Of a stretch of DNA of 64,000 nucleotides, positions 1 through 12,601 are shown piece after piece (position 1 is the stretch's first letter; each line of letters begins with the position of its first letter). A program made the position numbers and the translations under genes. Under the pieces are notes generated by a model. The model had not been told where the DNA came from, searched no databases, and saw only the letters and a program-made list of their open reading frames with translations. This DNA is from Marsupella aquatica (lineage: Eukaryota > Marchantiophyta). The stretch lies in contig OZ316898.1 in assembly GCA_973895155.1 (NCBI GenBank), positions 5,828,001 through 5,892,000 of the forward strand. The letters run 5' to 3'.

Positions 1-864
1 GTCGCAAGAAGTTGATGGTGAAGATTGAGATACCATGAAGAATCACAAATGCACAACGTCGAAGAAAGGTACTCTCGTGTGAATGTCATGCATTTTCTGA
101 TGTGTGGCATGCATAGAACGACACCCTCGCCTTCTGCCTTGGCTAGTTCATTGCCGTTCACTTGAGAAGAACCGCAAGGTGCTGTTCGACCCCGCTCTAT
201 ATCATGATTCAAAAATCCAATTCCGAGTTTATCGCATAAAAAATTGCACGCTTTTCATTGAAACTCCCCGATCCCCGAAGTGCCACTCCGTATCGTGCCC
301 GAGACAAATTGTTGGTTCTGGCAATTATCGTAAGACAAATCACTGCAAGATTTCCGGACTCCCACCACAATCACCAGTTTCATGAATAGACTAAGGAAAT
401 AACTGGCACAGACGAGGCCTAGTGCTCCCAGAGGCTGAATCATGTGATTTTAAATAAGGGATCGAACTTGATGGCTTCGGGTTTCTCTTTGTGGCAGGAA
501 AGACAAGCAGAAGCAGCTGCTGATGGTTACTCAATCTAAATATTCTAATAGCCAACTTTTATTGTGCTTTTCTTCTTAGGTAATGTCTGAAATTTCCATG
601 ACAATGCTTGTAATGTGACGATCGGAGGAAGGCTAAAGGCTACAAGAGTCTCCAGAGAATCTGAGAGTTTGAGTTTGCTCACTGAAAGGAAGTCAGATAT
701 ATAACGCGATGGAAGCGAGTGTAATTTCTTGGTTGGAAATTGCCGCTGGACGGAATGGATGCGATGTCTGTGCTGCTTTCAAACACGATTATGAATTCTT
801 CACGGCCCTCTGTGAAAGGAAACAGCTTCCGGCCCTGTATACATGGAACCCCATGATTAGATTT
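1..864. other. No gene recognised at left edge
   Basis: Several short open frames occur on both strands (the longest about 90 codons), but none shows a recognisable domain, a convincing splice pattern or conserved composition. The stretch may hold the tail of an upstream gene or promoter sequence. I see no repeat family from elsewhere in the window here. Confidence 0.4.
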
Positions 865-865
865 A

Positions 866-1300
866 TAGTGCACGTCGAAGGAACATCTCTTTGGGGAGTC
901 TGACAACTCGCAGTGCGGTCCCTTCTCCGACAAGTAAATGCACAGTGTCGCTCTTCAGGTACCCACGAGAACATTGGCTAGCCCTATCTCTCGCATGATT
1001 TCACAGTCAGCTACACCTTCGCGACGTTAGTCTCGATTGGAAATTGGTCTACTTAGATGCATTCTTAATCTGGTCCAGATTAAGCAGAGTAACCATGGTT
1101 TTGTCAGAATTGTCGAGATCAATAATAGCTCAGGCTAAATCTGGTGTCTAGATCATTTTAATTAGACTGAGAATAGTTTGGACCATACTAGATTCTAGTG
1201 ACCTTGACGTCATCTTTAAAATTGAATCGTTGACAACACAATATCGAGCACAGTTTGTTTTGTATCTGTCAGCGTCCCACTTGGGAGAATTGTTAAGCTC
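866..1300. repeat. Left arm of inverted repeat flanking the MFS gene
   Basis: This stretch aligns over its whole length, as reverse complement, with the sequence just behind the MFS stop codon (about 5400-5862). Shared blocks include GGTACCCACGAGAACATTGG, TCAGCTACACCTTC and GAGCACA near the inner end. By eye about 80% of positions match. The right arm carries an extra 25-30 bp near 5725 and a small internal tandem duplication at 5460-5500. No clear target-site duplication is visible at the outer ends. Confidence 0.75.
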
Positions 1301-1556
1301 TACAGAGGAAATGTTATAATTGTGTGGGGCCACTTAACAAAGCTTTGTGAGCACTTGCGACTTCAGCCGCAGAGTTTTGTGTGATGTTAGAGGAAAACAT
1401 GAGAAGCCGTAATTGAAGTTTTGAAACCAATACAGAGCAGAAAGTTTGGTCAATCATGACAGTCTTGTTTGCTGAATCCTTGCACGGGGAGCACTTGCTT
1501 TCATATTGGTCTCTTGGCTTAGTTTTAATAACTCGTGGCCGCGCCAGGAAAGAGAC

Positions 1557-4500
1557 ATGGCAGGCAGCAAGGACGGGTGCGAGCAGCAATCAATCATGAT
1601 GCAGTCACTGGGTTCGCAAGACAAAGAAGTGGACATCACTGACGAACAAGAAGCGATGGCGATTGTCACGCCTCTCCCCCGGTAACTATTTCCTGGAGGC
1701 TTTAATATGTTCACTGTGGAGCAAAAACGTTAATTTACGAGGTTTGGCATAGAATGTGTACACACTCTTGAATATGATATCTATTGTCACGGAAGTCAAG
1801 TACTCATCGGAGCTCTCCAATTGTTCGGAATGTGCTAACGAAAGTAAGGATGCTGTCCGTACTATGAAGCCCCTCAACTAAAGTTTTGTGACTTTCTTTT
1901 TGTGTCTTGGGCAGGAGGGAGCTGTTCCTCATATGGTAAGCGGAGCATATACACCCATTTGATTTTATCTACTTTTTTGATTTTATCTACTTTATATGAT
2001 TGGAAGAAGAAAAGAAAAGAGTGAATATTCTCAAGTAAATCATGCAAAGATCCGGCGGGCCATGCGCCAAACAGTACAGTAGATATGTTTTAAGCTCAAA
2101 AACAGGGGATGAATCCTGCTATAATCCCGATCTGCAAATGATAGTGTATGGCATTATGCATATTTTCCTGTGGATTTGAATTAACAGAAGATATCTAAAC
2201 TCTCGTCTCCACTTCTTTCAGGATAATCCACGCCAGCCAAGGGTTCCAGACAACCATGTTATTCCCCATGGTAATGCTTGTTCTTGCCGATTGCTTGTTG
2301 CTTGTTATACATGTTTGTTGACAGGAAGGGTTAATTTGTCCAACTTAGAATCGCGTTGCGTCCAATTGTGGAGTAAATCCGGAAGGCATAAGAGGAATAA
2401 AGCACGGTTTAAAAATTTAGCTGGTGAACGACTCAATTAGGGTGTGTAGAACAGATCTAGTTTTAAAAACTGGCAGTTGCGTTTGATCAAGAATATTGAT
2501 AAGATGAAGATCTACTCTTGAGCTGACTTTAACATGCTGGAAGCTAGTACCCTGTGCCCAGTTGGTGTTCATGGTGGAGAAATATGGAAAGGCCGGGAAG
2601 CACGGTCATGCAGTAGGATACAATGCTGGACTCTTGGTACGTAGTAAGTTCGCCCCCTTCCACTGATGTCTAAGGTTCAGCATTCACCATGATTTTGCTG
2701 ACTTTCGTGCATGTGCTGAGTTTTGTCAGTTCAAACTTATGACATGATATACTTGTTGCGAGCAAATTAGAGATCAAAAGTTGGTGTTCACCCGCACCTG
2801 CAGCCCCAGCATCAAGAAGCATGAACACGTTTAAATTGAATTTGTTAAGCCCGGTGATATCCTTGAAGCTTATCCTAGATCTGGGTAATATTGAATTTTG
2901 TTGAGCATGCTGCTACGAATCTTATCCTAGATCTGGAAAATATTGAACTTTCTTGAGCATGATGCTAAGTCGAGACCTGAACGTACTCCAAATACCGTGG
3001 AGGAAAACTAGTTTGCGTAACGAATACTGTAGTTGTGATGTGCAGGCTTCTCTCTTTCCACTGGCACAGGTGTGTTCAGCCGTTGTATGGGGAGTTGTGT
3101 CCGACAGATATGGCCGGAGGGTAGGTTGATGTCCTTCACTTCTGACTTCAGTCCCAATTCTTTCATCTTGCTTTACGGTATCTGAGAAAACTCAATCCAC
3201 GGACTGGAGCTATAACTGACTGGGGGTTCTGATTTGTAGCCATGGCTTGCGTTCGGAAATATTATAAGCGCAGTCTCTTCTCTGCTATTGGGCCTCAGTC
3301 AGTCATTTGCGAGTGCCTGCCTAGTACGGTTTTTCGGAGGATTGCTCAACGGAACCATGATTATCACCAAGTCGACGCTTGGCGAATTATGTGATGGGTA
3401 CTGATCACATTCCTTCCCACACTAGCAATAATCAGGGACACTCGAACAAAATCTTTGAGGAACAGTCAACTAGTTTCCTGAATAGCCAACACTTTCCCTC
3501 TCCAGCACCCTCTTTGGAGTTCTATACACAGTCATGTTTGTATATAAATTTGATTTCTTAGGCAAAAACGCTGTCGTTGAGTATTTAATAAACTATTCAA
3601 CGCCAGATTCAACGTACCTGTAGAAATTTAGACGGAGAAGTTATGAATGAAAATATCATTGTATGCATCAAGGACCAATAGGGCCATGGGACCAACAGTG
3701 AACAAATTCGAGTTGATCTTCACGGGCGTCTTCTGACAAATTTGGTGGCCTACAGATGAACCCATACCAGATGAGGTCCCGAACTGAGTATTGCCGTTAA
3801 AATAGTTACACCCAACACCAATATCTATGATCTGGAGAGCATCATGCAGTTAGGATTATTTTCCTTCCCGTGTCTTCTTTAATGACTTGATATATATGTT
3901 GATTTCTTGCACAGAACAAATCAAGCCAAAGGTTTCGGCATACTGAACCTTGCGTGGGGGATTGGAGCCACTGCAGGCCCTGTCGTTTCGGGAGTTCTGG
4001 CAGAACCTTGTGCACAGTACTACAAATCATCCCCGTGCCCGGTGTGGTTCCAAACATATCCATTTATGCTTCCCTGCCTGAGTGCCACACTATTTTCATC
4101 CGTCGCCGTATGGGCATCACTGTTGCTAAAAGAAACGAATCCACGGAACGACTCTAAGAAAATATCGTACGAAAAACTCCCATTTCAAGTACATCCGGAT
4201 GAAAGAGACTGTACTTCCAAGTCTCACTCGATTCCAATTGAGCCACAAACGAAGGAATCCCAGTATCTTACAGCTGCCTTTTGTAACGATCCCAAGACAG
4301 AGTTAGAAAGTGATCAGATCAAAGACGTAAGCTCCAAGCAGAGATTGCTGGTTTTAATCTCGACAACGCGTCAGGAGGAAATCGGCAAGAAGGATCTCGG
4401 CTGCTCTACACCTTGTCTTACTTCAATTGATATTGCAACTGCTGATTCTGACCTGCCCCGAAGCTCCTGGATTCCGACAATTCCGTTCTCAATGTCGATA

Positions 4501-5372
4501 TTGAAAGATCGCGGTGTGCTCCTATCGTCCTTCTGTTACTCTATGACCGGTTTGATTTTCATCATCACAGGTGAGTACTTACCTGAATTTAATTCGAAAT
4601 TGCTCTGTACTGCTTTGTCGCTCCGAACCTCCAGAATGTAGCAGCCAAGTGAATTGCATTGCCCTCGAATTGCACTATTTCGCACATTGTCTTTTCTCGG
4701 CAAGTTCTGTCTGCATTTTGCCCCTGCTTAGTTCCAAACGGCTTGAAATGCAATTTATGTGAAGTTAAGTGATAAAACTAATGTTGTGTTTGGCAATTCC
4801 TTGCAGACGAGTTGTTTCCAATGTTTGGAGCGTCATCCCAAACAGTCGGAGGGCTGGGATTCAGCTCTGCCGATCTAGGCCTTGCTCTGGGAGAAGGAGG
4901 AATAGTTTTGTTCGTCTACACTCTTCTTCTCTATCCTCGAGTTGCAGAGCGTTTGGGACCTCTCCGCTGCTTCCGCTATGGCATTCTCGGTTGTATCCCA
5001 GTCTGGTTTCTCTTCCCTGCTTGCTCCATGCTCGATGGGCATCCCACGCTTCTCTGGTCATTGCTCCTGTTCACCATGTCAGCCCGGAGTGTTGTGGGTT
5101 GCACAACATTCACCGGAGTACTGATTCTGGTGAGCAATTCTGCCACATCTGAGAACATGGGAACTGTGACAGGGCTGAGCCACAGCTTTTGCAGCTTCTT
5201 CAGAGCCATAGGCCCGGCTTTTGGTGGTGCCCTTTGGTCCTACACATCCACAAAGAGCTTCCCTATGCATCAATTTCTGGCCTGGGCCATTGTCTCTGTG
5301 CTATCTATTGGCACCTACGGTTTATCTTTCTTACTACCGCCGAGTTTAGTCCATCCCAAGGATAACAGATGA
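1557..5372 (+). CDS. MFS transporter, zinc-induced-facilitator-like (8 exons)
   Basis: A membrane transporter of the major facilitator superfamily, drug:H+ antiporter-1 group, most like plant ZIF/ZIFL proteins. Family members move zinc chelators, potassium or auxin-related cargo by proton antiport at the vacuole or plasma membrane; the substrate here is unknown. Exons I infer: 1557-1681, 1915-1935 (a 21-nt microexon), 2222-2270, 2562-2636, 3046-3120, 3240-3397, 3915-4570, 4807-5372. All junctions are GT-AG, phases agree, and the total is 1725 nt (574 aa plus stop). Landmarks are ELFLIWII (first membrane segment), GYNAGLLASLFPLAQ, MFS motif A WGVVSDRYGRR at residues 105-115, LNLAWGIGATAGPVVSG near 178-193, and a second six-helix half after residue 365. 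A hydrophilic loop of about 120 residues (240-362) makes it longer than the usual ~480 aa. The start is the first ATG in exon 1; the N-terminus is acidic and cytosolic. Exact splice choices are inference. Confidence 0.85.
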
Positions 5373-5399
5373 CAACTTCGACCTGTTGTACAATACAGT

Positions 5400-5862
5400 A
5401 GCTCCCAGGGAAACTGACACAGACGAAACGAAATGTGCTCGTTATTCTGTTGTAAACGAATTCAATTTAAAGATGTTGTAAACGAATTCAATTTAAAAGA
5501 TGACAGCAAGGTCACTAGATTTTAGTCTGGTCCAGCCTATTCTCTGTATAATGGGCTAGACACCAGAGATAGGCCGGAACCATCATTGATCTGGAGAATT
5601 TGGTCAAAACCATGGTTGGTCTGGTTAATTTGGACCAGACTAAGAACGCACTTAAGTAGACCAATCTCCAATCGAGACCAACGTCGTGAAGGTGTAGCTG
5701 ACTCTGAAATCATGCGAGACATAAATGGGTTCTTTGATATAATCATAGGGCTAGCCAATGTTCTCGTGGGTACCTGAAGAGAGACCCTGTGCGCTTACGT
5801 TTCGGAGACGAGACCACAATACGAATTGTCAGACTCCCCATAGAGATGTTCCTTCGCCGTGC
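5400..5862. repeat. Right arm of inverted repeat flanking the MFS gene
   Basis: It begins about 30 bp after the MFS stop codon and so probably overlaps the 3' UTR. It is the reverse complement of 866-1300. It contains a local tandem duplication (ATTCAATTTAAAGATGTTGTAAACG-type unit at 5456-5500) that the left arm lacks. Confidence 0.75.
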
Positions 5863-5869
5863 ACTGTTT

Positions 5870-7305
5870 TATCTCTGTGACTGGAAGAAATCCATCGGAT
5901 CCGATCCTTCAGCTATGCTAAACCATGAACGTTTACACATCTGAACTTGAATCTAGCGTAGAACGACTTTGTGAACAGAGTTGATCAGGCCTTGCAAACT
6001 GAAGCCTCCGAGAATTGGAAGCTCTGCTCACAAGTCTGAGCTTCACAAAATTGAAACTTTGCAAATCATCAACTGAAATGGAAGATTACCAAAATTCTAT
6101 CAAAAATTCAAACTGGAAGCGATAAAGTCACTTAGAAAATGCTTAGTGTTTGATCTTTAAACTGTGAAAATAATTTTTACTGGTTTGAAACTGAGACAAA
6201 CTTCAAGCTACGATGAAGTACTGATTTTTGTGAAGTTTTGCGGAATCGGGCTCCATGTCAAATGAACAATGTCGCCTCTCCAGACTATGCTGAAGAGACC
6301 AGGCTACCATTTTCCAGAGCTTTATCAAATTCTTCACTAATTTGGAACTGTATCACCACCAAGCCGTCTCAAGTTGAAACATTCTTCCTACTAGAAGACC
6401 CAGACAACACAAGTGGGACTGACTGCGTTAAGCCAATAAAACAGAGCAGTGTTTGACCAGACTGCGCTATAAGCCAACTAGCCTGATTACACATTCCTTG
6501 AAGTTAAATAGAGATGAAGACCAAAGAAAATATTGCACAAAAATGAATTTGATGCTATCTCCGGTTTGTACTTGCCTCATTCTCTTACTTGTTCACCCTC
6601 ACAATACCCTTATTTAGAGTCCTGTCCTTATTTTTTAGTCCACTTTTATCTTTATTTGGAGTTTTGGTCTAAAGGTGTCACTTAAGACCATTAGCCATTA
6701 AAAGTAGCTTGTGTTCACGATTTCTTGGTAAGATAGAACTCCTTTACGGAAAGTGGGCCACTACAGCTTCATTAAAAGAAATGAGTGCAAGAAATGAGTG
6801 CAAGAAATGTAGATGTTACTTACAACAGCCCTAAAAAATACACAAATTGTGTTTCTCCCGGGCATTAAGCACTCCACCCAGCCTGCTCAAACCTTATCAT
6901 GAAGGCCTAAAGTGACAAAAACGATTGTCATGAACCACTGGATACAAAATACTGGTGGGTCATTTACATACATGACGCTATTGTTTAGAATGTAAATATT
7001 GATTAATCAGCTAGTGTAAGAAGATCATTTTTGGAAAGATCAAATTTTAAAAATAATTTTAAATTTTTTTTGAAATCCAAAATGTGTGAACAAGGTTACA
7101 TTTGGGTTTTTACCATTCCCATTCTTTGTTATTTTTGTTGTTACGTAGTTTCTTTACTATTATCTGGTAGAACAAATTTTGTTGGCATGGCTCCAAACCA
7201 AATGGAAGTGTTTGTGAAAATGTCAAACACACATGGTAGTGTCTATGGCAAAAATAGATGGCGTGACACAACCACAAGCCAGGGATTTTACAAAAACTTG
7301 TCATT
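5870..7305. other. Intergenic, no gene seen
   Basis: AT-rich sequence with only short open frames (up to about 118 codons, the longest running into the MITE at 7314). I see no domain, RNA gene or long repeat. Confidence 0.4.
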
Positions 7306-7313
7306 GGGGATAG

Positions 7314-7607
7314 CTCGGGGGTCTCACTATATGGATGTCTGCCTATCACATGCGGCATTTTTAGGCCCCGGACCCCCTAAAATGTAAGAAAAAAACAATT
7401 ATTTTCAACCCCTATAAAGTTAGAATATTCTTGGAATATTCTAATATTTTTTATAAGTACCCTAATGTTCTTATAAGTCTCAAAATTGGATTTAAAAGAC
7501 CCTATTGTTCTTCTCAAAAAATTCTTAAGTTTTTCATTTGATCCAATAAAATGACCCTATATTTTATCGCACATGATGTGCCATTTTTATGGAAGTGAAA
7601 CCCCCAG
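7314..7607 (+). mobile_element. hAT-like MITE, copy 1 (294 bp)
   Basis: Non-autonomous element with terminal inverted repeats of the form CTCGGGGGTCTCACT at the left and GTGAAACCCCCAG at the right. It is flanked by a perfect 8-bp target duplication GGGGATAG (7306-7313 and 7608-7615). The interior is AT-rich and shared with the copies at 10030, 49724 and 51959. An 8-bp duplication is typical of hAT superfamily insertions; the family assignment is inference because no transposase is encoded. Confidence 0.85.
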
Positions 7608-7615
7608 GGGGATAG

Positions 7616-10020
7616 TAAAGCTTCTATAACACAAGCCCTATGCCCATGCGTTACACAGGGCAAGGAGGGCCGGCCCAGAGGCTGGTACATTTATGGGGCA
7701 GAGTGGGGACGTAATATGCATCAGGGGTGCTCATTTAATCCATCAATGATCAGGGAAAACAGTCAAACAAATCCAACGGCCGTGGATCTTTCCTGTCCAA
7801 GAGCTTTTTTTGTATTAGAACAAAGGACAAAAAAATGCAGGATCCTTTATTATAGCTGTAGATAGTGACTGACCAAATGAGAAAGGTGACCACCCTACTT
7901 GTTTTGCCTGATCGTTTTAGAAATGCAGTTGTAAGTAACGTGAAAATGCTTATTGCATGTCATTTGAGCAGTTCTTCCCCAAAAAATGTCAAGATCAATA
8001 ATTATGAGTATTCATTATAGCATTCAGAAATTCATATTTAGTAATAAACTGAGGGTAATTCAAGCAAAAACAACATAGTCAGTGCCTAAACCACGGTTAA
8101 CCTCAACTTGTTGTATTCTTTCATCTATTTTGCTTTTTCCAGCACACAGGCTCTCCACATTATTTCTTCTTGTGTGAAATCAATTATTTCTTCTTGTTTA
8201 TTGTTATCTCTTAATTTATTTTTGCAAATTTTTGGTGTTAGCCAATAATCTTATCATGTACCTTGCATGTACTAACTCTCAGTTTTTCTAGATATTCAAT
8301 AAAATGGATCCCTTTTGTAGTTGTTTGTCATTTTTACTTTTTTTCGGACATAGTCACTGCAGATAAATTTATTGCGGTTTGTACTGTTCGTCAATTTGTG
8401 GGTTTGTTGGGATATTGCCTATATTTGTATGAGTTTGCATTTGTTTCTTGCGTTTAATTATTGGATTGTTGAAACAATGCAGTGACTGAAATCACCCTTG
8501 CCTAGCTACCATGGCTAACCCATCGCTAGGAGTCTGGACTATATAGCATGAATTTAAGAGGTAACTTTGGGAAACTTAAGGAAATGTCTTTTCAGGCAAG
8601 TTTCTTCTGATTGGTCATTGACGTGGAATAGCTTGGTCTAAATTATTATCTGAATTTCACTTGGTTTTGCTTTTCAAATGCATCTCATTCCCAAATGACA
8701 TCTTAAGGAATCGCTTCTAAACTTTGCTTTCATGGGATACTTAGCTGAATGACCAACGACAATTAAATCCAATGCTCAACATTATCAATGGCAGTCAACA
8801 AGACAATTGGCTTTAAAATCGTATTGCAGTTCTGTTCTGGGCATGTTTTGATCGAGCGGGGTTTTGAGGAGCACTGACCATAAAGACAGCATACTATGTG
8901 ACCTTGCCAAGACCTAGATTGCCAATGGTGGCAAGTTTAATTTGGTACATTAGTTCTCACTCTACATGTTTTGATGTCCAGTGTCTTGCAAGATTGGACC
9001 CAAGATTGGACAAGTTTTGAGGAACAATGTTGTTTGGTTTTGACTAGCTACCTCTTACCTTGGCATTTAGATTTATCTTGTTTTTCTCTGCAAACTAAGT
9101 TTCTGTTCCAAGTGCAAGTTTTACAAAGTTTCTAAAACAGACCATGGACACGGGCATGGACATCCAATTTGAAAAGTCACCATTCTATCTGGCTAGAATG
9201 GGTACTGGTCTATTAAGCACAAGTTTTCCAAGCTTTTTGAATCATTTACGCTAGGGACATCCAATTTGAAAGATCATCATTCTATATTGCCCAAACTAGT
9301 ATGAGTACTGCCAATGCATGCCTTGTAATACGGGGAAGAGTGCTGAGTGCAAAATGTTTGAGTTTCATACACTAATGAATTGTTGAAGTTTGCAACCTAT
9401 TGGGACAACCTGTTGTGCAGATATTTATGTCCCTATTCAAGAAAAACATTGATTTGCTGTTGGTAATATTTAACCCATAAAATATCCTTTGAAATTCATT
9501 GTGAATTAGAATAGAGGCAGCACAACTTTTGTAAGGATGGAGTTTGACACTTGCAAAGATAGAATTGTATGGTTTTAGGGTGTATGGTGCTGGGATTGAC
9601 AATTAATTCTACTAGTGCAAGAGAAATTAAAGGTCATCATTGCCACTTGCAAAATATCTCTGAAGTTAATGTTCAAGAAACTACAACATACTTTGGAAAA
9701 TTGTGTGCATTGAAAAGAATTGCAGAGCTAGGTCATTGAACAGGCTTGAATTTCTCAAGATCCTTTCATGACATTGGGATTGTAAGTTTAGATCCAAGCA
9801 ACAATTAGAGAGAAATATAAGTTAAGATGGATCCTTTAAACATTGGTTGTCTCAAGAAAAGAACTGAGTCTTTTGATAGTTACATTGAAAGACAAGATTG
9901 ACTTTTTGGGGGATCTTAAATATCAATATTAATTTATATATAATTAAGTTAAGTTAAATCATATTAATACAAGTTCAATCCCAGATTCAATATATTGGGT
10001 TAATTAATCAATCAATCACA
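7616..10020. other. Intergenic, no gene seen
   Basis: AT-rich non-coding DNA with no recognisable domain. A degenerate phrase (ACATCCAATTTGAAA followed by a TCATTCTAT-like tail) occurs twice, near 9160 and 9250, suggesting an old local duplication. Confidence 0.4.
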
Positions 10021-10029
10021 TATTGTATA

Positions 10030-10292
10030 CTCGGGGGGGGGGGGGGGGGGGGTGGGGTCACTATATGAAGGGTCATACATCACGTGCGACGGTTTGGGTC
10101 ATTTATGACCCCCCTAAGTCACTTTCTAGAAAGTTGTACGACACCAATCATGTGATGACACGTATGCATTTTGCAATTAAACAACCCTATATTTCCATAG
10201 AAGACTTAATAAGTCTTCCGCCAAAACCATTTAAATGGCCCTACACTTCGTCGCACATGATATGCCACTTCCATGGAAGTGACCTCCCCAAG
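10030..10292 (+). mobile_element. hAT-like MITE, copy 2, with expanded poly-G terminus (263 bp)
   Basis: Perfect 8-bp target duplication ATTGTATA (10022-10029 and 10293-10300) brackets an element that starts CTCG and ends CCTCCCCAAG. The G run of the left terminus, five or six bases in the other copies, is 20 Gs here (10033-10052). The GGTCACTATATG block and the right-hand CGTCGCACATGATATGCCA block match the other copies; the middle is divergent. Confidence 0.8.
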
Positions 10293-10300
10293 ATTGTATA

Positions 10301-12540
10301 TATTGTCATCAATTGAAAGGACATTCAAACAACTTTATAGTCATGTTTAACCTATCATCTGCTTTGATATATATGCATTGTCAATTTTCAATTTACAAAG
10401 AATATTATTTGATTGAGGTTCTTGAGGTCTTTAAATATTTTTGATTTAAATCTGATTTGTTTCAGTCCTCAAGTCTAGCCATTTTTGTTACAAACCCCCA
10501 TGATTGAGGGGTCTTTTCCAAAATTCCAGGCACCACAGCAGACCATGTCATTGTGATGCGCAACAAACACAACAAGTCTTTGTTGGGAATTAGAATAACA
10601 GACTGTCACCTTCTTCTTTGCGTCAATTTGGGAGAAAATTCTTTGTTGATGAAATTTTTTAACAAGTAATCACTTTAATTGATTTTTTAATTTCCTAAAA
10701 ATAAAATAATTCAACAATGACCGTAATCCTGTAAAAATGACAGTTAGTTATATAACTACCCAAATATTGTCTAGTTTTTCACACTTACAGAGAATAATCT
10801 AACCTAGTTAGGAATATCCTGAAAATGTACTTGTACTTGTCTTCAATTGGTCTTGGTATTTATCCTGGAGTCAAGCTCGGGGTAAATCCAAAGATAGCAA
10901 TGACAAGAGGAAGACTGATAGCTGCTCAGCAGTTGGCAAGGTAACTTCTTCATATGACTGCTTATTTTTAGTTGATAAATGTAATCATGACAAGATTCCT
11001 TTGGCAATTGTGCATAAACTATTTTAAAGTGGAAAATTTTTGGGTAGTGTCAGATCAAGACAAGCTAATTGAAACTTGAATATGTGCAATGATTTACAAG
11101 AAGGCAAAGTTCCAGTGATTGTTGGTGTGTAGTTGCAACAGACTTGACCAAATGTAGAAACCTTGACACCTCGCTTGACACTAGGCATCTGGAGTAGCTG
11201 GGGGAGCAGCTTGCCAAGCAAGTTGAAAACCAGTTAAATTAGATTTGAAGTTCTAGGTGCCCTTTCATTGTATTCACTTGCTGCTATGAATGTTTAGTAT
11301 TGTGAGAACTAATAAGAATAGAAAGAACCAAGGAAAATTTTCAGATATGGGGAAATTGGACTCACTGGCACTAGTATGTACTTGCATGGCCACAATTTGT
11401 GTACAAGATTGCAGTGAAGTTGATCATATAAATGCAATCTAAATCTGCAAATGCTTGAAGGTATTCAAAGTCTTCTTAGACTTTATCACAAAAATGGCCA
11501 TCATTGATCCCCATGGCTGAATTTGTGTCATTACTAAATTGTCAAGGTTTCAAGGACCAAATTCTAAGCTTGAGCCATGGTTAGCATTAAGACTGCTGGC
11601 AACCTTCCCCAACAGTGCTCAATTCACCAGTGTAATAAATCTATATGAGCTCCATTGTTGTAATCATATCTCTAAAGACATGATGCCACTTTGAACTCCA
11701 CTCAAAGCAAGCTAGATCAGAAAGTTGCATCCCATTTGCTTTTCCCACAAACTCCACTCAACGGCTCAGCAAAAGATTTTGTTGGTTCCTTCGTTCCCCA
11801 ACTAGAGCAAAGCTCAACGCTTGACACATGATACAATTTTGTCCAATTGTTTAAATTTTTTCACTCATGTCGTTCATCTCCAAACATATTCAATTTTTAA
11901 AGACAGTAAAACACTAGCTTGTTGACAATCTGGAACATGTATGAGGATGTTGACTAAATATAGGATGGATGGATAATTCTACTAGGCAAAAAATTGAATG
12001 GAAAGTAACACACTTTAGATGCTTAGTTTTCCAGGAAAATCCAAAATAGAAGAAAGAGTGGAGTGAAAGATTTACGCCGGTACATGTACTGTTCAATTGA
12101 GTATTGAGAAAGAGCAAATATTTGCATCAACTGAAGCTGTCATATAGTCTTGGGTTAATCCAAACTTTTGCAAAGAAGATTTTTGACACTCATTTCGGAT
12201 CAAGAGGTGTGATCAAATTGCTCTCTATGGTTCTCAGGATCAATGCACTTGCAAGTAGTGGATCAATGCATTTGCAAGTAGTATTTCGTCACACCTGATC
12301 CTCTCTGTCTTTCTCTATCTGCTCTCTCTTTCTCCTTGCTGTGTGTTTGTGATTCTTCCTATTTGATTCTTGCTAAACAAAGTAGCTAGGGCCGGGGTCC
12401 ATGAACTAATTGATCTTGATTCAGATAATTATTCATACACTATCTTTATTGTTAATTCATTGTGGAGCAAGAATACACACTTGGATACACATTCTTATCC
12501 GGGATTCTTATTTGTGGCTAAAAATGTCGATGTGGCCACA
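10301..12540. other. Intergenic, no gene seen
   Basis: No supported gene. A block at about 10497-10640 resembles 21190-21350 (shared CTTCCAAAATTCC, GGCACCACA and CCATGTCA phrases), probably two decayed copies of one repeat. A short direct repeat of ATCAATGCA(C/T)TTGCAAGTAGT occurs at about 12239-12282. Confidence 0.4.
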
Positions 12541-12601
12541 TGGCGTCCAAGGTGGTGCTAGAATTCTCTAGAATTCTCTTTTGAATTCAAAAGTCAAAAT
12601 T

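Noticed and set aside
866-1300. 3' UTR of a second, divergent MFS gene on the minus strand
   Set aside because: The sequence where its coding end should lie (above 1310) shows no similarity to the MFS C-terminus and instead holds exon 1 of the plus-strand gene.
7031-7387. 118-codon open frame with a hydrophobic segment
   Set aside because: It runs into the MITE at 7314 and has no recognisable domain; its hydrophobic run comes from T-rich sequence.
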